DNA from: Lobulomyces angularis
Taxonomy: Eukaryota; Chytridiomycota; Chytridiomycetes; Lobulomycetales; Lobulomycetaceae
DNA: 64,000 nt
Reading direction: 5' to 3'
Assembly: GCA_027604685.1 (NCBI GenBank)
Contig: JADHYX010000011.1
Span: 58,656-122,655 of the forward strand
The position numbers and the translations under genes were made by a program. Shown here in pieces: positions 55,411 to 64,000 of the stretch. Numbering within the stretch: the first letter of the stretch is position 1; every line of letters starts with the position of its first letter. The notes below the pieces were generated by a model. It had not been told where the DNA came from. It saw only the letters and a list, made by a program, of their open reading frames with translations, and did no database searches.

Positions 55411-56784
55411 AAATTTTCAATTAAACCAAAAGCAAATGCAGCAAAGCAAATACTCCCACAATATGCATTTTCGATTTTGGAGTACACAATATTATTAACA
55501 AACATAATTTTATCGTTCATACTTATATGTATTTCGATGTACAATATAATTCCAAAGAAAACAAAATACAAGTTGGTCAAGGTCAACCAGAGGAATAAGA
55601 AATTTTATAGGGTAATGTTGATTTGCACCATCTGCTGGATGTTAAATTTAATTTATTTGTTTGTTTTGTATGAATACAAATCAGTTTTACCCACAGATAA
55701 GAACTGGTTCACTTTTTTTTACATGTCTGCTACTAATTTACGAATTATTTCATTTTTTACTTACAATTTTATAACGCAAGACAGGTATATAAAGAAATTT
55801 TTTAAAAGGATTTTCTTTTTTTATTTATTTATTTTTATCAAGGTTAAAAATGCTTCCTACTATTAGGGAAAAAAAAATTCCTAATTTTATAAATAAGATA
55901 TTTTTTTCTTTAAATTTTGGCATTTGCGGTACTTGGTTTATCTACAACACTTTTAATGTATTTTTTTTATTTTTATTTTTTTTTTTTTTCATTGATTATT
56001 TTTTTTCCTATTTATTAATTATTATTATTTTTTTATTTTTTATTTTTATATTATTTTAATTATTATTATTAATGTATTTTTCTAGAATATATCATGCTGG
56101 ACTACTATTGAAGGGAATAAGGCAATGTGTAGTTTTTTAAACCAACGGATTAATATTGGAACAGTTTGTTGTAAGTTTTAAATTAAAAAATAAAAAATAA
56201 TTAAAAAAAAATAAAAAAAAAACCTTTAGATAATTTAATTTCTTTCTACACGTTTTTTACGGATAACATATTTGGAATAATTATAATGTATTTTTTGTTC
56301 AAGAGGTTGAGCGATGTAACTTACCATTCCGAAAGTAAAATTTTACAGTCAAAAAGAAAAGTTTACTATTGGCTGGTTTCACTAGGAATTGTTCTTTGGT
56401 TAAACTACATAACAAATATTGTTGGAAACTTTATTCTGCCGATTTTTGATAAAGAACCTGATTATATTTTACAAAATGTGAATTATATTTTGCTTGATTT
56501 GATATACCTTATTAACACTATTCAAGTAAATAAAAAAAGAAAGAAACTAATATGAAATTAAAATCTTTTTAAAAATTTTCTTTGGTTTATATTTTTAGTT
56601 TGCATTTTCTTTTAAATACACTAATGAAATAAACAACATGGCAAGTTTGATAACAAGAAAAAACAGTAAAGAAGAAACCAAGTACAAGAAAGATTACTCT
56701 TTACATCAAAATAGTTCCATGGGTACTTCTTCTAATAATATATCCCAATACTTGGAAACTACTGAAAATACAAATGCAAATTAA
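55408..56784 (+). CDS. Seven-transmembrane, receptor-like orphan protein
   Basis: Five exons (55408-55784, 55843-55957, 56086-56170, 56230-56525, 56599-56784) sum to 353 codons, 352 residues. Seven hydrophobic helices can be drawn, for example YTILLTNIILSFILICISMY, LICTICWMLNLIYLFVLYEY, FFYMSATNLRIISFFTYNF, FFSLNFGICGTWFIYNTF, FYTFFTDNIFGIIIMYFLF, WLVSLGIVLWLNYITNIVG and YILLDLIYLINTIQF. Loops 1-2, 3-4 and 5-6 are rich in Lys/Arg, which places them in the cytosol and the N-terminus outside, as in G-protein-coupled receptors. Helix 3 ends in TQDR, reminiscent of the DRY position. The long outer loop 4-5 has three cysteines. A Ser/Asn-rich tail follows helix 7. I know no family match, and transport or enzyme functions are not excluded. 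Confidence 0.75.
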
Positions 56785-57191
56785 AAAATTTAAATTAATA
56801 ATTATATAATTTTTTTATTTTTTTTTTTTTTATTATCATCATGCTTCTTTACACTACTAGGTTAAAATATTTATTTTTGTTTTCCTACTTCAAATAGCAT
56901 CAAAAATAACAAAAAAATATAAAAATTTTTAAGGAAAAAAAAAAAAAAAACTCCTGAAAAACATACTTGAATTCAATTGAAACCAAGAATTTTATCTTGA
57001 GACTTTCAAATTGCTAAGTTAGCAAAAATAAAACAGGTTCGAGATACGGTTTAAAAAAAAATATTATAATATTCATATGAATAGTTAACTATACCTAAGA
57101 TAAAAACCAAAAAAAAAAAAAAAATTAATTAAACGAACCGCAAGAGGCCAAGATAATACAAACTATTTAAAAAACAAAAAATAATTTGTAC
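56785..57191. other. Convergent intergenic spacer
   Basis: This AT-rich region with several A runs lies between two converging membrane-protein genes. No coding or RNA signal is visible. Confidence 0.4.
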
Positions 57192-57883
57192 TTAAACAAA
57201 GAAGGAGTAGTTGCCCTCTTTTTGTCTTTTTTCTACTTCAGGTTTATTGTCACGAATCAATTTTTTTCTATAGACCATCAACACAATTATGATAATCAAA
57301 TCCAAAACCATTGGGACAAAAGGCACTAGAATTAAACTTAAAAGTTGTTCCATAGTTAATGTAAGAGGTTCGGGAATAGGAGTGATATCAGTAAAAGTGG
57401 AAGTTGTTCCATCGAAATTAACTATAGTTTGTGAAGTGGCAGGAGGTAGTCTAGGAAAAAATAATAGTTTAGTTTCCTTTTTTTTTTATTATTATAAAAA
57501 TAGTACCTGACGTGATTTTTGGCAACGTTTATAGCATTTAATAAAGAAAACAAAAAAAATATAATAGTGCAGATATAGTAGCTAAGATGGCTAAAAAAAA
57601 AAAAAAAACAAAATTGAAAAAAGGTTAAAAGAAAAAAACCAAAAAAAACTCACATAAAAAAATTCCACATTATCCAAGCACTAGCATAAAAATTATTAAA
57701 TATAATCATAAAAAAAACAATAGTATCAAAAAACAGAACAATGGAATTTAAAATGACAAGTTTCAAATCGAGTTGGTTATTGAAGTCGGAACCTTTCGTG
57801 ACCATAATGTTCCAAATAAGTATAAAGATATGTATGCATAGCAAAATAAAAGTCAAGATTGAAGCAGTTGTTTTATGCACCAT
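57192..57883 (-). CDS. Four-TM membrane protein, unknown family
   Basis: Three exons (57654-57883, 57507-57590, 57192-57450) sum to 191 codons, 190 residues. Helices: ILTFILLCIHIFILIWNIMV, LVILNSIVLFFDTIVFFMII, YYICTIIFFLFSLLNAINV and, after a hydrophilic loop rich in Thr/Pro/Ile, LILVPFVPMVLDLIIIVLMV. The protein ends with a basic, charged tail (YRKKLIRDNKPEVEKRQKE). The MARVEL/tetraspan-like layout is compatible with fungal eisosome or tetraspan proteins, but no signature is visible, so the function is left open. Intron phases agree across all junctions. Confidence 0.72.
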
Positions 57884-58725
57884 TTTTTAATAAATAGAAA
57901 AAAAAAAAAAAGATGAGATTGAAGAAGGTTTTTTTTTTTGTATTTCTTGTATTTCTTTTTTTTAAAAAAAAATTTTGAACAAAGTGGCTTTGTGAGGCTG
58001 TTTCTGTGGGAATATTAACATTAATCGAAATTTTCTTTTTATTTTGATCTTGATAATTTGTTCACAAAAAAAGTTGAAAAAGCAAGAGTTTAGGGAGGAA
58101 AATAGTTGATATGTGAAAAAAAAAAGTAAAAAAGAAACAGGGGAAATACATTTGAAGTTATTTAGTAAAAAAAGTAAGGTTTGTGTAAAGGTTGGAATTG
58201 TGGAGGCACATGGGCATAAAAAATTTTATCTCACTTTAATGGGAAATCATAAGGAAACAAGAGAAACTACGCAAAGGACTAAAGGATGACCACACCTCTA
58301 ATGCAAAAAGAGTTACATAGGAATTACAATGGATATCTACTATTCTAGTATGATCTGTACTAAGCACAACATAATAGCATTGAATTCATAGCAACGATAT
58401 TGTGTCTTAGGTGCAATACATTTTTTTTAACAAGGTTTTCCTCACTATTGGTTACTGGATTGCCTAATGTGGGCCACTCACAGTGGTTTACAGTTTAAAC
58501 CAATATCATTTGTAAGTCTTGAGTTTAATTTTTAATTCAATTGTATGTTTATTCATCTTTGTTATTTTCCTTTGCTTTTTTCTATATTTTTTTTGTTAGT
58601 GTAACATGTATTATGTTTAGTTCTCAATTGTCATTGTCATAGTGGCTAGGATCATCTTTCTGAACATAACGAATAATTAAAAATTATCTATAAAATATGT
58701 GAAAATAAATTGCAATAAAAATTTA
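57884..58725. other. Gene-poor region
   Basis: These 840 bp hold no open frame of note. Composition rises slightly in GC between 58,190 and 58,500, where frames are broken. This may be decayed mobile-element sequence belonging to the relic just downstream, but I can identify no domain. Confidence 0.35.
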
Positions 58726-59580
58726 ATGACTGAACAAAAACATTCAACAAACAAAACTAATTTTAACAATTTATTTAAAGGAACTGAAACTCAACTTAAC
58801 AATGTGAAAACATTAATATTTAATGTTAATCGATTAAACGTATTTACTACCCTTTTTGTTTAATGGTATCTACTGAACTCTAACGATGTTAATAAACACA
58901 TTATTATTAATAAAGATTGTTAAAGGAAAGTGGATTAAAACGTTATCCTATGTTTAGGGGGAAAGTTTCAGGTCAATTTGTAGATCAACCCATAGATTTT
59001 GAAAAAACTAAAAAAACCTTAGAGAAAAATGGAATTGTTACATGAAAGATTTTTTTATTTTTACTAGAATGAAAAAGTTTATGGACAATCAGTTTTAGAA
59101 AATTGAAATTGAATACATTGACCAATATCAAAAATCTGAAAGTAAATATCCTAAAATGCCAAAAAAAAACTTCTGGTAATGAAGAAAATACTACGGTAAT
59201 CACTGGGAATTGGTCAAAAACATGCAATGTTACATCAAGCTCAAACAAAAGAGAAAGGGTTTTAGAAGCATTTTTAAAAAGGCAGGTTTTGATGTGTTTT
59301 TGTGCAGTGAATACTTAATATCTTCAATTTGTCCTGAATGCAAAGAAAGATCTTTAAAAACTCTTAAATATAGAATATCACTGAGCGCTTGGGTAGGGAG
59401 ATTTGAAAAAGTAAATGGATTGCTGCTCTAGAAAAGTAAAATTTGTCAATTACCTAATGGAAAAGAAAGATTATGGAACAGAGTTGATGTTGCAACTTTG
59501 AATATAAAATCAGTTATTGAAGGTTACGTAGTGGATGGTTTTAGACCAAAACATCTTTGTAAGTATTTTCAATATAGTTT
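58726..59580 (+). pseudogene. Broken Fanzor/TnpB-like nuclease gene (mobile element relic)
   Basis: Pieces of one protein appear in order in shifting frames. An N-terminal segment has NNVKTLIFNVNRLNVFTTLF and continues past an in-frame TAA as WYLLNSNDVNKHIIINKD. After a gap comes QYQKSESKYPKMPKK, then (new frame) TTVITGNWSK, then (new frame) KGFRSIFKKAGFDVFLCSEY, SSICPECKE, and, after a TAG, GKERLWNRVDVATLNIKSVI followed by GFRPKHL. This matches the C-terminal order of eukaryotic TnpB homologues (Fanzor): GDWS-like motif, receptor strand, zinc-ribbon CPxC, WNRDxNAxxNI and the RP end. Several stops, at least two frameshifts and a shortened middle mean it cannot be functional. Motif comparison is from memory. 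Confidence 0.68.
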
Positions 59581-59870
59581 TCACTATGTTAATATTTAAA
59601 TATATAAATTGGTGTTTGTTGCGTTATTTATTTTGAATATTGATTTTAATAATTGATGTTCAGAAAATAACGCTGAGGCACTACATAATTTTTGATACTG
59701 ACATTTTTACGCAAGGAACCTTGTATGGAATATGAATTGTGAGTTAAATTAATACATTAAATTAATATTTATCATTTAACGTAATCACATATTAATGTGT
59801 ATATCATTCAAGTTCGTTAATATTCAAGTAATATTACGCAATTTTTATTAGATATTACTAATGCTCATTT

Positions 59871-60081
59871 CATATACTATTCCTATTCACTTTAATACGT
59901 TCACATATCATTCACGTTAATACATTCACTTACGTATACTTTAATACATTCACTTCTGTTCACTTTAATGCCTTCAAATAGTATTAACATAAATACTACT
60001 CAATTCTATTCACTTTAATGGATTCACAACTATTCACTTTAATACCTTTCCATATTTATTTGAATAAATTCACTCACATTC
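59871..60081. repeat. Degenerate tandem repeat (ATTCACTTTAATA units)
   Basis: About seven related copies of a roughly 20-30 bp unit with the core TTCACTTTAATAC/G and flanking ATTCAC occur in one orientation, for example near 59,884, 59,909, 59,935, 59,957, 60,005, 60,029 and 60,066. Spacing is irregular and copies are diverged. It is a minisatellite-like array downstream of the Fanzor relic, with no coding content. Confidence 0.6.
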
Positions 60082-60175
60082 TTATAGCATATAAAAACCA
60101 TAATCAATTTTTGTTTTGATGATAGAACCTTAATTTTTGGAAGAAAAATGGAGGACGCTAATTTAATTTTTTTTT

Positions 60176-60372
60176 TTATTTTGTTCGCCAAAGGCCACTC
60201 CATACAATAACCAGTTTGCATTGCAAACCTACACATCTCCAGTCTTCTGCTTTATTGATTTGCTGCAAATTATAATCCAACTTTGCTTTCTTAAAATCGT
60301 CTATTTCATTCCTATTGTAAGCTGACTTTGCCTTTGTGTCACCTTGCTGTATACAACAGATAATTAATAATT
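60176..60372 (-). other. Protein-like open frame without a start codon
   Basis: On the minus strand a frame of about 65 codons reads QQGDTKAKSAYNRNEIDDF, then KKAKLDYNLQQINKAEDW and ends GLWRTK plus TAA. It has a natural amino-acid balance and higher GC than its surroundings, but no ATG. A TATACAG just before the first Gln could be a 3' splice site. It may be an orphan exon or a fragment of a lost gene or element. Confidence 0.3.
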
Positions 60373-60508
60373 AAATTGGTACAAAAATTGGTTTTTTTTT
60401 TTTTAAATCTCTTTTACTTAGTTTCCATCTCATCGTTTTTCAACATCTCATCAATCACCTACCTATTGATACGAATCCTTTTTTATAAATATTGAACTTA
60501 CTTTGTTA

Positions 60509-63500
60509 ATGGGGCAAAACCACTCATCACAATCTGAACTGCAAGAACAAAATCCTGTGACTGATACTACTACCCCAAGTAATAGTAATCAAATGGACAG
60601 CAATGCAGCTTCTAATTTTACCGACAGTAATCAGCCGTCTTTGAAAACTCAACTGACTGACTCAAAGCAATCTTGTTCGTCATCCTCCTCAACTGATAAT
60701 TTAACTACACAAAATTATGTATGCGAAGAAACTGACTCTGATTCAGTGCCTTACATTAATAAAAAGTCTAGAAAATCTAATTTAAAGAGGATACCATCGT
60801 TTTTAACGAAGCGAGGAAAAAGTAAAGACAACAAAAGATCAAAAACTTTATCTAATCATCAAGACGATATAAACTCCAATGAAAATGAGGAATCTGGTAG
60901 TAATTCTTTCATGCGTTTCATTAGACAGAGTCTTGATATAGGTTCTAGTAGTCGCAGCAGGTCAAGTAAGGAGGAAGATTTTAGGTATTTTTTTTTTTTT
61001 TTTTTTAATTAATTTAATAAAATGGGCATTCAAATTTGGAGATAGTATAAAATTATTTTTACTTTTTTTTCTATACTTTTAAATTTTTGAAATGTTTTTA
61101 CTTTTCTATTTATTTTCATTTTGATTGCTAATATGATTTTTTTTTAGACAGGAAAGTGTTGGTGTGGAAGTTAAAACAGAAGATCATGCCGAAACAAGTA
61201 ATACAGAGCTAAAAGCAGAGTTTAAATCAGAAGAAAGCATAGACAGCAATGTTGAAGTTAAAGATGATGTTACTACGGAAATTGATATTGATGCTAATGC
61301 CCAATTCGATACCTCGGAAGGTATTTCCCTTTCCTCACAGTCCTCTGGTCATGCTACTCAAGATTTAATGGCCATTGTGGAAAACGAAGCGGAGCCTCAG
61401 AGAACAACTTCTACAAATGAAGGTCCTACATCATCTTCCGTAAACGAATCACAAGGAGAAATGCAAGTACAAGTTGAAGTAGATGTTGAAATTGAGATTG
61501 AGGACGAACCAGATCATTTACATAATGAAGCTACCGAAGTTGAAAGTAATCAAGGGGGTGAACATCTTGGTAATGTTGTTACAGAAGAAAATCCTGATTC
61601 TTCTGCAGATATTGCTGATTCCAATGAACCCCAACTAACCGAGTCTCCATTACCGTCTCTTTTACCAGGAATCACTAGTAGAAATGGAGGTCAAATATTT
61701 ATTGTAGGGATACGCTCTAGACCCTTAACAAATAGACTTGTTGGCCAAACCACTATTCCAACCACAAATGAAAATAGTACCACCGCCGAAGTTGACACCG
61801 TTATTGCACCGCCTACAATACAGGCCAACAACGTCCCTTCAGCAACTATTTCTATTGATACAGATACAAGTCCGGCCTCAAATGTTAACCCACCGGCTAA
61901 TCCAGAAGTTGGTGGACGCAGAACTATACTTCGCAGTGAATGGATGGTTTATGTCCTCTGTAATAGCAAATGAGAATATAATTTAATTCCATTTTTTTTT
62001 CTTTTTATTTTATATAGCAAACACTGGTCTTCCATTGACAAGAAACGCCTTAGGGAATCCATTAACAACCCCAGATTTATCCGCAATACCAGGATTACTT
62101 GCTGAACAGCAGGATCTTAATCAGTCTACACCTTCTGCATCTACTACTATGAGTCCTGATTTATTTGATACAGTTACGCAGAGGGTTAGAAGTAGGAGTG
62201 AAATGAGACATAGGGCAAGGAATGCTGATGTATCTGGAATACTTGAAAGACGTAGGGAAAGATTAAATCATAGATTGCATTCAAGGACAAGTATGGATTC
62301 ATTATCATCTACTGGTAGCGAGAATATCATTAATAGATCTGATATGATGGCAAATGATATTTTTGGCGACATTTTCGAAGGAATTAGAGATAGGAACGGC
62401 GAAGGTTTTCCTTCTGCTGAATCCTCCTCTGACACCGAAAACCCTTTACCATCAGAACAAAGAGCTACGTTTCCTCCCGAGATTGCCAGCTTATTTTCCG
62501 CTATGCAACAACGATTTGCTAATCCATTTTTCCCCAATGCTGAAACAGAAGTACGTCCCAGGACAAGTAATACTTCTATGAATTCCGCCTCTGAATCCAG
62601 TGATGCAAGTAGAACATCATCAGGAGAAGCTCCAACATCATCTACACAAGAAGCTGGTGGAGGTGATGAATTTAGCCGGTTGATCAGCTCAACAATTAAT
62701 CAAATGTTTGATCAATCTTTTTAATATGTTTTTTAATTATAAAAATTACTTTAGGTTTGGACAGTTATCCTTTCCAAGAGCCACCGATAATACTGCTGAG
62801 CAAAGACCTACCGAAAATATTAATGAATCTGATAACGAAGTAAGGGAAAATATACCAACAACCGATAATTCTAGCACTCCTACTCAAGATAGTGGGAATA
62901 CCAATAACGATTTAGGAATGAATTATGAACAACTTCTTAGGTTAGCTGAATTATTGGGTCCCGCTAGACCTCGAAATGCTCAAAAGTAATTATTGAAAAA
63001 TTAAGAAACCAGAATTATAATATTGAATTTTTTTTTCACTGTAGAGTTGATGTTGAAAATCAATTGCATACCCTAATCTATAATGAAGAGGAGGAAGAAT
63101 TGTCAAATGGTATAGAGCGTTTGACTTCAAAAGAAGAGGAATGTGAAGTTACTCAGGTCGAAATGTTAACATCAGAGGACGAGCAAAAACAAGAAAAAAA
63201 GTCAAAATTGAAAATCAAGGATCTTTTAGGATCAAGCGATAAAAAATGTTTAATTTGTCTGTCAGAATACGAAATTGGAGACGAAATGGGATTATTAGAA
63301 TGCAAACGTAATTTTTTTTTTAAATTTTTTTTTGTAAAATTATTAATTAATTTTAGATGGATTTCACAAGGATTGCCTTAATAACTGGCTCGTTGGATAT
63401 GTAAATAGTTGCCCTCTATGTAGAAGTAAAGGTGTAGACAGTACCCCAGATATACCACAACCTCCACCTCCAACAGCTGGGGGTATTCCAGGTGGATTGA

Positions 63501-63613
63501 TGCAAATTATTCAACAAATTTTGAGTCGGGAAGGGTTAGGTAGTGGTATTGGAGGTAGAGAAAGAGGAGTAAATCAGTCTATGGGTTTTGTTATGATTTT
63601 AGGTTCTAGATAA
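60509..63613 (+). CDS. RING-H2 E3 ubiquitin ligase, N-terminal MGQNHSS
   Basis: Six exons (60509-60984, 61148-61959, 62018-62705, 62755-62985, 63045-63307, 63357-63613) give 908 residues. The start MGQNHSSQ is a good N-myristoylation signal, so membrane attachment is likely. A long acidic, Ser/Thr-rich region follows. Conserved islands are GGQIFIVGIRSRPLTNRLVG, WMVYVLSNTGLPLTR and LRLAELLGPARPRNAQKVD, which resemble motifs of a widespread fungal RING family. The RING-H2 finger is CLICLSEYEIGDEMGLLECK, then HGFHKDCLNNWL and CPLC, split by an intron between Cys-Lys and the first His. The C-terminus ends GFVMILGSR. All eight zinc ligands are present. The first ATG is at 60509; the frame upstream offers only a TTG. 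Confidence 0.88.
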
Positions 63614-64000
63614 TGATTTTGTACTTCTTTTTTTTATTTTTTTTTTTTGTGTATTATTATTATTTTTCATTTAATTTTTTTGTAACTTATTGTTCATTTT
63701 TTTTTTACTCTGTCTTTTTCTTTTTATTATTTTATTTTATTTTTTTTTCTTTTAAAAAGTTGAGAAAATAGAAGCTTCAAAATAAAATATTAATTAAAAT
63801 AACGAAAAATAAAAAAAATTGAATAAAATTATTAATTTAAATTTTTTTTTTCTAATATGCATCTTTTTAAGAAAAAAAAAAAAAAATACAACAAATATAT
63901 ATTTAAAATTATATAAGATTAAAAAAAAAAAAAAAAAAAAGAAGCAAAAACAATTCATAAAGATAATTTGAAAAATATAAAAAAAAAATTATATTTTTTA
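63614..64000. other. AT-rich 3' flank
   Basis: The last 390 bp are almost pure A/T with long homopolymer runs and possible AATAAA signals (about 63,780). No gene is visible before the window ends. Confidence 0.45.

Overview
This is a window of a eukaryotic, almost certainly fungal, nuclear genome. It is AT-rich, with long A and T tracts between genes. Nearly every gene is cut by short introns (often 40-60 nt) with GT donors and acceptors preceded by T-runs. The standard genetic code applies: TAA, TAG and TGA all end conserved proteins, and CTG sits at conserved leucines of PRP8. A fungus is indicated by TUP1, a Cps1-like family-2 glycosyltransferase, a PDX1-like protein, QCR10 and a RING protein with fungal-type motifs. 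A plant/bacterial-type citrate synthase and a Fanzor relic resembling those I know from Mucorales and Rhizophagus argue for an early-diverging lineage rather than Dikarya. I cannot name the species.

Layout. 0.3-5.5 kb: xanthine dehydrogenase (-). 6.5-10 kb: a large disordered protein with a Cys-rich tail (+). 11-12.7 kb: a Cps1-like polysaccharide synthase (+). 13.1-17.3 kb: an IQ-motif protein (-), MOB1 (+) and a TLDc/OXR1-type protein (+). 18.1-21.6 kb: TUP1 (+). 22.2-23.9 kb: an unknown single-pass membrane protein (+) and a three-exon QCR10 (-). 24.9-30.6 kb: phosphoserine aminotransferase, SmD1, mitochondrial uL23m, an aldo-keto reductase (all +) and adenine phosphoribosyltransferase (-). 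32-36.1 kb: a large type I membrane protein (+) and a Lunapark-like two-TM protein (-). 37.6-44.1 kb: VMS1 (+), an E3-binding protein without a lipoyl domain (-) and a LAM-type sterol transporter (-). 44.8-55 kb: PRP8 (+) and citrate synthase (+). 55.4-57.9 kb: two convergent orphan membrane-protein genes, one with seven-TM receptor topology. 57.9-60.5 kb: a gene-poor stretch with a broken Fanzor/TnpB-like gene and a degenerate tandem repeat. 60.5-63.6 kb: a RING-H2 ubiquitin ligase with a possible myristoylation signal (+).

Most genes are housekeeping and not functionally clustered: purine salvage and breakdown (XDH, APT1), mitochondrial function (QCR10, uL23m, PDX1-like), splicing (SmD1, PRP8), protein quality control (VMS1, RING ligase) and membrane contacts (LAM, Lunapark-like). 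The exon structures given were assembled by hand from splice signals, reading frame and family motifs. For most complete models the summed exon lengths divide exactly by three.
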